Position numbers and translations under genes: made by a program
The notes under the pieces: model-generated
What the model saw: the letters and a program-made list of their open reading frames with translations, nothing else
Told to the model about the DNA's origin: nothing
Database searches by the model: none
From: Denticeps clupeoides
Lineage: Eukaryota > Chordata > Actinopteri > Clupeiformes > Denticipitidae
Reading direction: 5' to 3'
Assembly (NCBI RefSeq): GCF_900700375.1
Contig: NC_041717.1
Span: 310,001 to 374,000 of the forward strand
DNA length: 64,000 bases
Shown: piece after piece, positions 1-11,975 of the stretch
How the letters are laid out: each line of letters starts with the position of its first letter
Position numbering within the stretch: the first letter of the stretch is position 1

Positions 1-585
1 GGGTTTTGCTGGGCCCCCTGTGAGAGGCCAGAAAGAGATGTGAATGTCACATCATATTTCACATTAATTAAAATAAAAGATGCAAGTTTCAAAAAAGTGT
101 TTAAATGTAAAGATTGTATGAACACAATTAGCTCATTACAAATTTGATGCTTTTACACAGAGCCTCATCTATACAAGCCCTACTTTATTCATCATTACCC
201 ATCAGACCTGCCCATCACATGGATAACCAGGTGGTGCTGAATTCATTCAAGATTTCTTGACTATTCTGGCCTCCTCCACTGCCACAATAATTGATAATCA
301 CATTTTTGCTCAATCACTTCAGAATTTGACTTTTGGCATGTGGTACAATAAAGAAATTAACACTATTAAAAATCTATTTGTGCATGTTGTTTTTCATTCC
401 TTTTCAAATTTGTCCTTTTCTCAGGATTTGCCTCAGTGCCTTTAAGGTACTTCCAAATCTGTTGTTTTGTTTCCAAAACATTCCAGGGTTTTCCTCTCCT
501 TCCACCAATACTTGTTCTCCCTTAATCCTAAGGTCTAATCTCCAAACTTTTACAACTTTATTTTATCCTTGAACACCTTCCCACT
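1..585. other. AT-rich stretch, no gene recognised
   Basis: This stretch lies downstream of the last RFX5 exon visible here, so it is probably RFX5 intron. I see no exon-like reading frame with splice sites on either strand and no complete repeat. The remaining C-terminal RFX5 exons must lie beyond the left edge. Confidence 0.4.
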
Positions 586-589
586 CACT

Positions 590-965
590 AAAGTTAAATT
601 ACAAGTGGAACGTGAATTAGGTCTGCAATTTACTGAGGAAATATGGGATGCAGCTGCTGATTACATTAGATAATGTGCGCATCTTGTACATAGGACTCAC
701 CTATCAAAAACACAAATCTCCACGCATGTTTTTCGATATCATGTCCAAGATTTATGGGTTGACTATACATCCCTCTCCACTGACCGTCATTTTTGATGTC
801 ACCAATATTTCTCTTCCAGTCACCTCTGTGCATAGCCAGACATACTATATCACATCACTGGAAGTCTACTAAGTCTACTTCACAGAGACTAAAAGAAACA
901 ATGTTTTTTATAAAGCTGGAAAAACTTCATAAATGGCAGCCTTTCATTTCCTATGTTACTGATTT
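590..965 (+). mobile_element. LINE fragment, L1/Tx1-like ORF2 C-terminus (decayed)
   Basis: Broken plus-strand frames read like the C-terminal region of L1/Tx1-type ORF2 proteins: an ERELGLQFTEEIWD stretch, then CAHLVHRTHLSKTQIS, which resembles the usual (C)-x-LIQ-KVLHRAHLS motif. Several in-frame stops show it is dead. A better preserved relative lies on the minus strand near 44.1-45.0 kb. The match is by pattern only, so the family call is tentative. Confidence 0.4.
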
Positions 966-1025
966 ACAGGACCCATAATCAGAAAAGTGAAGTGAAGTAA
1001 GGTTGTGCAGCTGCGCTCCACCTAC

Positions 1026-4000
1026 CGGCCAGCGCTGCAGAGGTGACAAGCTCCGCCTGGCTACAGCGAGGGTCCATGATGTGTTCCTGCACCAAGAAAC
1101 GGGCGATGTCCACCACTGTATCAAATGAGCGCTTCAGGATCTTCTGAGCCCAGTTACATATCAGCTCACAGGCAGCCTCAGTCACTTCCTGCTTGTAGGT
1201 CTGGACCAACTCAGTCAGCTCAGACTGCACGAGTGAAGACAAAAAATCTGTCAAATTCAAGTCGTAGCACTTATGAATAGTGTATTATGCACATTTTTAC
1301 AGTTTGGAGTGAGATTACATTTATTAGGAGCAGAAATATTATGCACTGTATAGCATCTATTAATTCTGCACAAAATTGTTATTCTATATAGAACTGCAAT
1401 TTGGTACAAAATCTATTGGTCAATGGCTCTCTATTTTGTTCCCTTATGACCTGGAAATTTAAAAGATAATTGTATAATTTATACAACATACTTTGCCGAT
1501 GCAAATCATTAATTTTTTTATTATTGTGAAAATCTCAGCATGTATAATTATTCACTCTCTCCACAAGTTTGGCACATCTACACTCTGCTATTTAGCCCAT
1601 TCGCTGGATGGGCGTCAATCTTTAAGTCATACCAGCGATAAGGCAAAAACAACTATTAGAAACAACGAAATCACTAATTATGCAAACAAGTTTGCGTAAA
1701 GCCAAAAGACGTTCTTTCAGCCTAGCATCTCTATCTTGTGAAGTTGGGTTTGTTTTATAAATTAGAGCAGAATAAGGGTGGGTGTTTTTGTTCGTTCTGC
1801 ATATTTCAGCAAACCCTGGTAACTAAACTCAAATAAATTTACTCCAGAACAGAACACAACACCCTCCAGTGAATCTCGGTTGAATTCAAAGTGTGATGTA
1901 CGTGCTGAACTCTTACGGGATCGTTCTTCAGATCCAAGTTGGGCAGCAGCGGCATGTTCATCACAGTCTTCCTCCGAATCCCACTGTAGCAGTATGTGAG
2001 ACTGTCAAAGTCAATGCTATCATAACTTCATATTTATCTCCCCTCACCTGTAAATGAGTTTAATGGTGTGGAGGATTCGTGTAACTAATATCTACACAGT
2101 AGAATATAAGATGTAATATAGCCACTGTGTTTAAATTTCTCGTGTGTGTTAAGCATTATTTTCTACCATTTACCTGAATTATTGGACGTTTCTGAATTTT
2201 TGTCATTATATGGAACATGTTAGTGTCTCAACTCAAAAATATGGCCTTCATTTAGATGTTGCCATGTCTAGCCATGGTAGTAGCCTAGTGGGTAACACAC
2301 TCGCCTATGAACCAGAAGACCCAGGTTGTGTCCCTGAGCAAGACACTTAACCCTAAGTTGCTCCAGGGAGACTGTCCCTGTAACTACGTAAGTAAGTCGC
2401 TCTGGAAAGGGCATCTGGTAAATGCTGTAAATGTAAATGTACTTGTTCATTTGGTATATTCTGTGCTGGAAATTCTTTCATCATGGGGGCAGTGGTGGCC
2501 TAGAGGGTAAGGAAACAGACCCGTAATAGGAAGGTTGCTGGTTCAAATCACTTGGTGTGCAGGAAAGAGCAGCACATATTTATGCCGAATAAACAGGTGG
2601 ATATTTAGAAACATGAAGGATATTTAGACTGTCCTCGGCCACCAAGCCTGCGGGCCTTGATGTTGGGGAAGATGTCTCGAATTATCTTCCCGAAGTTCGC
2701 AGCACTCAGAGGTCGATGTTGCAGCTTGTCACAGTGCGTCCTGGAAGAGAAAAGCACAGAAAAAGATTGTTTTTTTTTTACTGGGGATAAACAGCTAATT
2801 GAAAAGCAAATTTCAAAACTTCACATCTGACACCATATGAGAGTGTGCATTTTTCCTGATGCAGAATATGAGAAATTTTGAGGGAAAAAAAATATTTCAA
2901 AAATCGCTATCAAAGTGCAGAGCGACCCCTCCATTTTAAACAGTCTGGTCGTCGTTTGTTGCGTTTCTAGAAGAAGTTGGATTTTCACCTGTAGGTCTCA
3001 TAAACGTCCTGCTTGGGCAGGCAGGTGTCTGCATGCTCCTCCAGGTGGCTACGGATCCAGTTGCAGGTGTGCAGCTGGTCAGCTGTGTTCATAGAGCTGG
3101 TGTCACTGCTGTGGATCACATATTACATCAGACTGCATCTTCAGTGTCATGCAAACATTTCACAGTTCACTCTTTGTGTTTCTACCTCTTCTCCCCAGCA
3201 CTTGGACCAGAGGGCAGCTGCAGGTACAGGTAGAGCTTGTCATTGTCTGAGAATCGCTGCACTTCTTGCTGTGGGCATCAGAACAATTTCAGACCTCATT
3301 TTAAAAAAATCTAAATTTAGGGAATAATTAGTTTTTTTAAATGTTAAGACTTACCAAAATAGTGTCAACTTTCCCCTGAACAGACTTACTGAAAATGTTA
3401 AACAAGAAATAAATCAGTACAATGATCTTACACTGTGACGTGCAATAGTGCTTCAGTTGTCCTTGCTGCTGTTATTATAGAATCCACCACACCTGGTCAG
3501 CAGCAGTGGCCACTTTATGGGGTTTGACAATTCTAGACAGGCATATATGAAGGGGCAGGCAGAAATGTGAAGGGGGCACATAGTGAAGACAGAGCCAAGA
3601 AATGGGTGGGGTGCTCTTGATAACTGTTTTTGTTGTGTAACTGCATTGCACTTTATCACGCCTCTACCCTAAGACCTGTCCCAACCTGTGTTTTACTAAA
3701 ATGAAAGGAGAAACCTGTTGAGTGCAGAGATGAAAGCTGGGGGGTGCTTGTGGGATCAAGAAAGAAACTCTTGCCTCCCAGACTAAAACTGGGAGAAAAA
3801 CAATGGTGTAGTCCCCCGACTGACTGTACAAATACAGATAAATATTTGTTGTTGTAAACAGTTGTTGTTAATTGTCACGAGTAGTTATGAGTTTGACTAG
3901 AAATTTGCAGACAAGGACACTGGCTCATTTGCATATGAGCAGTGATTCGCTGTTTAGCATTCAGGAGAAGTGAAGTGTCACATGTGATACACAGCAGCAC

Positions 4001-4553
4001 AGCACACAGTGCACACAGTGAAATTTGTCCTCTGCATTTAACCCATCACCCTGAGTGAGCAGTGGGCAGCCATGACAGGCGCCCAGGGAGCCGTGTGTGG
4101 AGACGGTGCTTTGCTCGGTGGCACCTCAGTGGCACCTTGGCAGATCGGGATTCGAACCGGCAACCATCTGATTACGGGGCCGCTTCCTTAACCGCTAGGC
4201 CACCACTGCCCCAGAGGAGGGCAAGAGGTTGGACTAATCATCTCATTTGTGATTTTTCAAATACCTTTAACAAACTGTGCTCATATTCACCCATATTTGT
4301 GGGTAATTCATTATTTTCTTTCTCAACTTCTTAAAAGTTTGATTTAAGGGGCAGTGCCCCCTCTTGCTCCATCGTAGAGCCGTCCCAGTTGACAGTGAAA
4401 GGCACTTGTAAGCATGTGAATAGGAACTTTAGTTTGTTCTTACGAAATGTTGCTCTTGAGTTTCTGCAGGAGCATGCTTGGTTCCGTTTCCACCTCGGAC
4501 GAGTCCAGACCCCCCACTCTGGGGCTCTCTCGTTTTGCTTGGTCGTCTGCCAT
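1026..4553 (-). CDS. RFX5: RFX5, regulatory factor X 5 (5' part; 3' exons beyond left edge)
   Basis: DNA-binding subunit of the nuclear RFX complex (with RFXAP and RFXANK) that binds the X box of MHC class II promoters and recruits CIITA. Seven coding exons in transcript order: 4553-4444, 3388-3355 (34-nt microexon), 3268-3186, 3108-2989, 2740-2624, 1995-1917, 1224-1026; phases agree at every join and give 247 residues. The start MADDQAK aligns with human MAEDEPD. The N-terminal dimerisation region shows [20 protein letters not shown]. The winged-helix domain runs from [17 protein letters not shown] through [16 protein letters not shown] to [20 protein letters not shown], diagnostic of RFX5 over RFX7. 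Exon 1995-1917 is reached through an AT-AC intron. The frame continues from [13 protein letters not shown] to LVTSAALAG and splices on at 1026. An upstream non-coding exon begins at 4594. Orthology is secure; the C-terminal half is not in the window. Confidence 0.95.
2273..2440 (+). repeat. tRNA-derived SINE, second family
   Basis: It begins GGTAGTAGCCTAGTGGGTAA and ends with TCGCTCTGGAAAGGGCATCT and ATGCTGTAAATGTAAATG, the tail shared by many teleost SINEs. The tRNA-like B box is partly lost. It sits in the RFX5 AT-AC intron. Another copy lies at 63758-63882, with pieces at 18322-18415 and 32800-32835. Confidence 0.75.
2484..2560 (+). repeat. SINE head fragment (main family)
   Basis: GGGGCAGTGGTGGCCTAGAG followed by the degenerate tRNA-like B box GGTTCAAATC matches the first 75 nt of the main SINE family. 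The rest is lost. It ends about 60 nt before the RFX5 exon at 2624. Confidence 0.7.
3965..4212 (-). repeat. Full-length tRNA-derived SINE
   Basis: This is a near-complete copy. In minus sense it runs from GGGGCAGTGGTGGCCTAGCG, through the B-box-like GGTTCGAATCC and the CCACTGAGGTGCCACCGAGC segment, to the tail ATCACATGTGACACTTCACT. It lies in the RFX5 intron before the microexon. It serves as a reference copy for the family in this window. Confidence 0.9.
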
Positions 4554-4849
4554 GGGCTGCACTCCCTTCACTGTCCAGCCGCATCCACAAGCCTCTGAGA
4601 GAACAGAAAGAAGCGGGGTCAGCAGAGGTCCTGAGCCAGTGACCCCAGTGTGTAGAAAGTCAGCTGCTTTACCGTGCACATTTCTGAAACCACCAATATG
4701 TCGATGTACTGCTTCTGGTGTTACTTTATTCTGATTCACCGGGTCATGAATCTTCTACTCCTGCGCAGAAACTTTTCAACGTGTGTGTGAATGTTCGTGC
4801 TAACACAGCCAGACGGAGCACCAAGGTCAAACCAACCATCAATGAAGTG

Positions 4850-5480
4850 TGACACTCCCCCCACACCACCACCACCACGCCCGCCCGCCTGCCTGCCTGC
4901 ACCGACGCGAACCCGGAGTTTCCGCGACACGTAGCCGCTGGCTGCTGCCTGCCTGGCGGACGCGGACCGGGCCGTTCACTTCGACGCTGCGACTCAGGGG
5001 TGGCTGGTCGCCGCTGACTGAACGGAACCCGACGCGTGTAGCTCGGCGCCCGCTTTCATTTCGCCGGCGAGCTCGGTCGCGCCATTACGCCAACGCGCCA
5101 CACACAGCTGCAGCGGGGCCACGAACAGGCCGCTGCGCGCCACTAAACACCTCTGGCGACAAAACACGGACCACACCTCATCTACGCGCATAGCAAAAAC
5201 ACAATTATTCATTTTATCAAAGAAAAGGAAAGTACCTGAGTCAAAGATACAGCAAAAATCTCCCTTCAGATGATTTTATGATTGGACCAGTACGTCATGT
5301 CTGCCTGACTACAAAGAAAAGCTCGATTGTCATTGGCGTGCGCGGCTTTTCCTGCTCGGATACGCATCGCAGCTTTAATGTGATTGGAGTAGCAGCTTGA
5401 TTTTCTCCTCGGAGATTATTCTGATTGGTCGGCGCAGTGCAGTTCTGATATTCCGCCTGACAACACAAACGTGACCTGTA
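4850..5480 (-). promoter_or_regulatory. RFX5: CpG-rich RFX5 promoter and first-exon region
   Basis: CpG density rises sharply between about 4890 and 5170 and again near 5330-5420. A good minus-strand donor, CTCAG|GTACTT, lies at 5235 and could end a non-coding exon 1 that joins the exon at 4594. CCAAT-like ATTGG boxes occur near 5283, 5330, 5382 and 5423. The exact start site cannot be set from sequence alone. Confidence 0.5.
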
Positions 5481-6667
5481 CAAGCCGCGGCATGTTTTTT
5501 TTTTAAATTATTATTTATTTTTACCTGAGAATAGGGAGGACAGACGAAACAGGCGGGCTCACAAACGTTGATGCTAAACTGTCACTTCTGAAAATATGTG
5601 CCAAATACTGTTCTACGATAAGAATAATATGTACACTGCATTTAAAGACAGTGCAGCTGCTAATGTTAACAGTAACAGACATTCTGTCTGCACCCCCCTT
5701 CCCATGATTAAAACACCTAAGTTTGAGAACCTACTTTAATTAATTCGTCATAATTATCTTTCTTGCTGGTGACATCCAGTATGTATTGATAAAGGATATT
5801 CTGTAGACTATACTTGCACATGACATGGTGTCAGAAATGGTTGATGAACTGACTCTGAAACAGCTTATGACAAAGTTGGGATCACCTGTACTGTTTGACT
5901 TCACTCACCCACCAGCGCATTGATCACTTCTGAATGACAACAATGCCTTTATACCCTGCTGTGCGTCACTCACTCAGTTAATAAGAATGGCCAGATAAGA
6001 ACAAACTAACGCAGTTTAATGGGAGAGGACTGTGGGGAATTTTAAATGATTTCATAGTGCTGGGGAAGGGTCACAGCTAAGGGTTTACCATTGTGGGGTT
6101 TTATTGGTAACTGTTAAATGATTTATAAATCAATGTGAGACAATATAATTGAAATGCTTTAAAATGCATAATAGTTTATTATTTGGATGAATGTGTTTGT
6201 TAGAAAAGTTTGCGTTAATGTTATTGATTATTGTCTGTTGGATAAATGGTTTGGTGTAGGCTATAAAGACTGACCCAAGTGGTCAGAGAGGGTGACTTGA
6301 TGTTTATTATTTTTTTTTTTTTTTTAATGTTTTACAACCACAAACCTCATAAAAACACCTGAGTGTAAATCAAACTGCATCCATTCACTGACCAACTCAA
6401 GAGGGAGGCTGATTGGGTGTGGAGAGAGGTCAAAGCCTTCCTTTCATCAGGAGCAGATTTACTAAAACAACATAGAGTCCAAAAGCCAATTAGCATTTGG
6501 TTCTCAAAATCTGTTGTATTCAGAGAAAGGGTCATTTGAAAGGGAGTGCCTGACATGTGGGCATGCAAGAGATGTGCAGACTATGTGGTCTCGTAATTGT
6601 TTGCCTTCACTTCCTTAAAAGCTTCCACTTCCTCTGTCCAAGTCAATTTGTCATGTGCTGCCAAAGG
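5481..6667. other. Intergenic, nothing recognised
   Basis: AT-rich spacer between the RFX5 promoter and PSMB4. It holds homopolymer runs (T near 5495 and 6310) but no reading frame with splice support and no repeat I can name. Confidence 0.5.
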
Positions 6668-6668
6668 C

Positions 6669-6883
6669 TGATACACATGGTGCACACAATGAAATGTGTG
6701 CTCTGCTTTTAACCCATCACCCTTGGTGAGCAGTGGACAGCTATGACAGGTGCCCGGGGAGCAGTGGGTGGGGACGGTGCTTTGCTCAGTGGCACCTCAG
6801 TGGCACCTTGGCAGATCGGGATTCAAACCGGCAACCTTCTAATTAAAGGGCCGCTTCCTTAACCTCGAGGCCGCCACTGCCCC
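6669..6883 (-). repeat. tRNA-derived SINE, 3' truncated
   Basis: The head (GCCACCACTGCC complement, B-box-like GGTTTGAATCC) and middle of the main SINE family are present. The final 30 nt or so are missing. It is intergenic, between RFX5 and PSMB4. Confidence 0.85.
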
Positions 6884-7514
6884 AATTCTTTAACGTATGT
6901 CTTTCAGTCAGTTGTGGTTCAATTGTCAATTTTTTTTTTCAAAAGCACAATATACACAATGATTCACTAATTTACTAATAAAAGCAAAGCAATAACTTTT
7001 ACCCAACACATCTCTATCCAGTTGCAAACAGACCACAAGCCATTGGTGCCCCATATAAACATGAACAACCTTTTGTGATTCTATGTAGCAAAGCATGTCC
7101 CTGTGAAACAGTTAATAGTTACTGAAGTGTGTAATAGGGAAAGTGACCAAGAGATACAAGTACATGTGGATCCGTGTGACACCACAAAAAAACTTGGTGA
7201 GATGGAATGATAGAACTGCAAAAGATCTTAGGCTAAATCTTAGGCAGAAAACGGTGGCCATCAAAGATAAAGGTGCTACCATCTCTGTCTACACATTACT
7301 CCTCAAGAGCACACTTTTCTGAAAATGATCTCTGCTGCACTGAAACCCAGCATACAGCTGTACAAGAGACACCAAGAACTGAGAAGGTGCCAAGCATGAG
7401 CCAGGATGGAGGTGGGTTGTCACGCTACAGTACTGTGATAACTCAACCAGTGTCACCATGCCAGCTCTACATTGAAAATCAGTCTACTCACAGACTTGAA
7501 CACTTATTACTTAT

Positions 7515-8364
7515 GTGGCAGTGGTGGCCTAACAGGTAAGGAAGTGGACCTGTAAGACTTCCAGGACATCCCAATGATGCTTGATTGAAGTGAGATCCGG
7601 AGAATCTGGACAGGACAACATCTCAAACCATTCTTGAAACATTTTTTCAGTGTAGCAGGGCTCATTATACTCCTAAAAGAGAGCACTGCCATCAGGGAAT
7701 ACTGGGCTGAACTTGGTCAGCAGCAATCTTTAGGTAGACTGTTTGTGTGACAGCAACATTTGCATGAAGGTGTGTGCCAACGTTTCCCAGCAGAACATTA
7801 ACCAGAATCACACTGCCCTGACCAGCCTATGTTCTATAAGTAAGTTGCACACACAGACCAATAAACATGATGTAAAATAATTAATCAGACCAGGAGACCT
7901 TCTGCCATTGTGCTGTTGTCCAGTTCTGATGCTCATTTTAGGAGCATTTGGGGGAGGACAATGGCCAGCTGCACAGCAAACCGTGATTCCCTTTTTGTCC
8001 AAACACACATGAACTGTTTGAGAAATTACAGAAGCTCTTCTATTACCCAGAATGTGCCAAAAAAGCATGTGCCATTGAACTGCATCTCCTGCATTTTGAA
8101 CAACTAACATTGATCTAGCTTGTGTCATTTCCAAAAATGGGTGGCCTAGCGGGTTAGGAAGCTGACACCGTAATCGGAAGATTGCCAGTTCGAATCCCGA
8201 ACTGCCACTATGGTGCCTCTTTGCAAAGTACCCACCCCACACATTGCTCCCTGGGTGCCTTTCATGGCTGCTCACCAAGGGTGATGGGTTAAATGCAGAG
8301 GACACATATCATTGTGTTACCGTGTGCTGTACATCATACTGACTGCCTCTTCAATTTCACTTCA
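7515..8364 (+). repeat. SINE head, old repeat, then full SINE
   Basis: Positions 7515-7554 are a SINE head. Positions 7555-8105 form a decayed dispersed repeat; phrases such as CCATTGTGCTGTTGTCCAG and GTTCTGATGCTCATTTTAGG recur in fish genomes as I recall, but I cannot name the family. Positions 8137-8364 are a near-complete SINE with CAGTTCGAATCCC as its B box. No gene is seen here. Confidence 0.6.
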
Positions 8365-8859
8365 TGGGTGCTACCTGCCTAAATAAATCTCAGTAAATTC
8401 CTTCACTTTTTCCATATATATATTCAGGTTCAGCATCCAGTGCTTTTATGTAGCCTACTAATCCTACATTGGCTCTTAACAACTCTGCTGGAAAATTACC
8501 CATTAATGGTAGCACCATGCTGGTAAGGACACTGCTTGAGACCAAACCAATCGTCTGTACAAGATCAGGCTAGATCTATGTTAGCCCTGTCCACTTATTT
8601 TAATAGGTCAGCTTGACCCATTTAAATAAATTGTGAAATATTTCAATATGACACAATTAATTAATAATATTTTAAGATCCAGTTTTTCCATGTCATATTG
8701 AATAAATTAATGATGTTTTAATTTACATAGTTATTGGCGTGTTTTATTGTTTAATTATTTATTGTTTTATTTAGTTAGCTTTGGCGCTCGTTTCCCTCCA
8801 TACAACATTTCCTGCAGTTGAGTTCTCGAAATTTCCCTGGCTGCAATTCATCTGCGTGC

Positions 8860-8940
8860 CGTTGGGCGGCAGCAGCGGCGTCTCCGCGGTGATTTTACAA
8901 CGTGAGGATGCGCGTGATGTCATTTCCGCACATTTTCGAC
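8860..8940 (+). promoter_or_regulatory. PSMB4: PSMB4 core promoter
   Basis: This short GC-rich stretch just before the PSMB4 start codon has no TATA box. It contains the CRE-like TGATGTCA at 8915-8922 followed by an ETS-type TTCCG. Such TATA-less promoters are typical of housekeeping genes. The start site is inferred. Confidence 0.5.
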
Positions 8941-11905
8941 ATGGACGCTGGAGGCCCGAAGCTGAGTTTCTGGGAGAATGGACCAAAACCTGGTCAATTC
9001 TACTCGTTTTCCGCCAGCAGCAGCAGCAGCACAGTTCCTGGATGTGGACCCGTCAAACACACGCTGTAAGGATTAGATGTGTGCAATATGTGTGGGTGAA
9101 GGAGACGACATCGCTTTCGGTTTTGTGTTGTTCGTGCTGCATCATCATGGAGGAAAGAACCGAGCGCCGCTTCTTTATTGAATCGCTTCTATTTCTTCTC
9201 CTCGCGTCCAGTTTTTACCAGGATTCGTGCATAGTGTTGAGCAGTATTTTAATCTCCTAAACGTATTGCATAAACCAGGACTTTTCTTTCGCATCATTTC
9301 CATCACAATGTCTTGCGTTGTGCTGTTAAACTGGTTTAGGCTTCTGCATTTCACACAGGTTCATTCACTGGTACGTTTAGATATGTCAGAAATCAATATT
9401 TTGATATTTAACCCTTGCATTACTCAGGTTAATTGTTAAATGCAAAAGACTTATTTCCTCATTCACAATGACAATCACTTCACTTTTACTTTTTTTTGCA
9501 TTTTTAAAGCATTTCACAGTTTGACAGTTTGTGCCAAATAAAATGTTAATTTTGTCAATTGATTGGCTGCTGCGATGTGTGTGTCTAAGTTCACTTAAAT
9601 ACATGACTGAGATTTCTGGGTTTTTATTTAATGAGGAAGAGCAAATCCAGTGAAGCTCTGATTGTCTGTCTAAAGCAGAACCCACTGCTAACTTTACTTA
9701 GGTGTTTTTGTACACGTTCCTCCTGTTTACATCCCAAAGACATGTTTTATTGGCGTGTGGTGAGCAGATGTCTGCCTGCGTTTTCCCACAGAAACCCCAT
9801 GGTGACTGGCACGTCCGTGCTGGGTGTCAAGTTTACTGGAGGAGTCGTTATTGCCGCAGACATGCTGGGCTCATACGGCTCCCTGGCCCGCTTCAGGAAC
9901 ATCTCTCGCCTGATGAAGGTCAACAACAGCACCATTCTGGGGGCTTCTGGGGACTACGCTGACTACCAGTACCTTAAGCAAGTCATCGAGCAGATGGTGT
10001 AAGTTTTTAAATCATAAGTGTCAGTTTGGCCTCATTGGGCCATCACTAGAAGTTTCGAAGTGCGAGAATAATGCCATGTATACTATTTGTTCAGTATTGA
10101 TGAAGAGCTGCTGGGTGACGGACACAGCTACAGCCCCAAAGCCATCCACTCCTGGCTGACCCGTGTCATGTACAACCGGAGGAGTAAAATGAACCCTTTG
10201 TGGAACACTGTTGTCATTGGTGGATTCTACAATGGTGAGAGGTGAGTTTTGTTTTGTTTTTTTTTTCTTTTTTTCTCCCCTAGTATACCCCGCCTGAAAA
10301 TGGGTTTCGCTGCCGGCCTTGCTACAGTGAAGTACCTGATATTTGAAAATGTTTGGAAATAACTTGATCATCTCTGCTTCAGCTTCCTTGGTTATGTTGA
10401 TAAGTTGGGAGTTGCGTATGAAGCCCCAACAGTGGCCACAGGATTTGGTGCCTATCTTGCCCAGGTGAGTGTTCTGAGTTCATGTCTGCATTACTGTACA
10501 GACAGGTGAGGTATTTGCATGTACTGTCTTATAAGGTTTACTGTAGATTAATGTTTTCTGACCTGGCAGCTATGTATACAGTATTTCTTGTCAAAAGTTT
10601 GGACACCCCTACTCTAGTGTTTATAGAGATGAAGATGGTGCCATTTTCAGGAATCGAATGCAAGAAACATATTAAGTATGTGTTGTGTCAGGAGAAATTG
10701 AAGTATGTTTGAATCATTTTTTTCCTTTTTTTTTATTTTGTTTTTATTAATAAACCTTCATGGATACTTTGTTCACTATTGTCATAATCAAAAACTGATT
10801 GATGAGATGCTCATTAACATGAATGAGTGATAAGAATAATTAATCAATAAGTAATCGGCATATACCTTCAGGCCCAATGGAAACTGTCCCCGTTGTCTGA
10901 CTTAAGGTGGTGGAGAGAAGACACGAGTGTGAAATGCTTCCATCACAGCAAAAACTCCCTTATTTGGAGACACCCAAATGTTAAAATATTTGCAATTTTG
11001 TTTAATACATAACCTCACACATATTATTTCATAGTCCTGTGTTTTTCCCAAGACCCATAATCGAGTAGGGGCGTCCAAAACTTTGACTGGTAGTGTATGT
11101 CAGAATGAATGTCATTGGGTGCATTTGATGTTTTGTATAGATTTATGTAAAGAAACTTTTGAACAATTGGAACATAATTATATGTTTTGTGACATGATGA
11201 ATTTGGTCTCCAATGACCATTTTGTTTGCAGCCCCTTATGAGGGAGGTGGTAGAGAATAAGGTGGAGATCACAAAAGATGAGGCTCGGGCCCTGATTGAG
11301 CGCTGTCTGAAAGTTCTCTACTATCGTGATGCTCGCTCCTACAACCGGGTAATGTGCTCAGCTTCCTACAGAGGAGCAGGCGGCATTGTTCCTATGGTTT
11401 GTGGTTAAATCATGAAATGTTTGATTTTTGTTCCTACAGTATGAAATTGCCATCGTAACTGAGGAAGGGGTGGAGATCATTGGACCTCTGTCTTCAGAGA
11501 CCAACTGGGAAATTGCACATTTGGTCAGGTAGGGTGATGACCTGTGGCTGCAGATGTGGAATCAGGTGTGTGGTGTACACAGGACACCCATCCTGCCCTG
11601 CCTCCATTATCCGGCCAGAGTAATTGATGTTTAAGCAAATTTCCTTGTCCACTAAGTAAAATAGCCAAACACTTCCACCTGGGTGCATCTCTGATAGTGT
11701 TTTCAGCAGACCACCTTAGTTTTTCATGAAGTAAGAATTAAGGTTTATTCTGATTGATTTAGTGTTTCTTACACATTTCTGTTGTTAAACCTGTTTCAGT
11801 TCAGGGAGAGAGTGACATTAGTTCTTATGAAGATGGTCAATAGAACCAAAGTTCAGTCTACCTTTCTGAATAATGTGTGGTTTGTGTTGCAGCGGGTTTG
11901 AATGA
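8941..11905 (+). CDS. PSMB4: Proteasome subunit beta type-4 (beta-7), complete
   Basis: Non-catalytic beta-7 subunit of the 20S proteasome core, in cytosol and nucleus. Seven exons: 8941-9065, 9792-9998, 10095-10241, 10383-10464, 11232-11348, 11440-11528, 11893-11905, all GT-AG with matching phases, giving 259 aa (human 264). The N-terminal propeptide is serine-rich and ends near [15 protein letters not shown], where the mature chain begins in mammals (human ITRTQNPMVTG). Then follow [81 protein letters not shown] and the end AHLVSGFE. The shadow protein that extends exon 1 upstream is another frame. It sits between RFX5 and POGZ as in human 1q21.3. Orthology is secure. Confidence 0.97.
10579..11095. 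mobile_element. Non-autonomous Tc1/mariner element in PSMB4 intron 4
   Basis: Terminal inverted repeats: the left end carries GTCAAAAGTTTGGACACCCC, and the right end complements to CACTACCAGTCAAAGTTTTG. TA dinucleotides flank it at 10577-10578 and 11096-11097, the Tc1/mariner target duplication. The 517-bp interior has no transposase frame. It makes up most of intron 4. Confidence 0.85.
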
Positions 11906-11969
11906 AGTCTGAATCTGGACTCCTGACCTCCCCACGTCTCATCTGGTTTTTTTTCTGTCTTTTGTAAAC

Positions 11970-11975
11970 AATAAA
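11970..11975 (+). terminator. PSMB4: PSMB4 polyadenylation signal AATAAA
   Basis: Canonical AATAAA lies 65 nt after the stop codon, giving a very short 3' UTR. Confidence 0.8.

Larger units (their letters stand above)
1996..2623 (-). other. RFX5: AT-AC, U12-type intron in RFX5
   Basis: On the minus strand the intron begins ATATCCTTC at 2623, matching the U12 donor consensus, and ends AC at 1996. A branch-site-like ACTTTGAC has its A at 2005, about 10 nt from the acceptor, the spacing U12 introns use. Joining at AT-AC gives [12 protein letters not shown], the family-conserved reading. A GT-AG alternative (donor GT at 2627) keeps frame but replaces QSK with HLT. Confidence 0.8.

Noticed and set aside
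2001-2629. GT-AG splice alternative in RFX5 (donor GT at 2627, acceptor AG at 2002)
   Set aside because: It keeps the frame but changes the conserved QSK to HLT, while the AT-AC pair has full U12 signals and rebuilds the family motif.
4849-5193. 114-codon frame with a His run in the RFX5 CpG island
   Set aside because: It is a GC-rich chance frame; CACCACCAC repeats explain the histidines and no homology is visible.
8781-9260. 159-codon frame over PSMB4 exon 1
   Set aside because: It is a different frame from the real PSMB4 start at 8941, whose seven exons join to a full-length orthologue.
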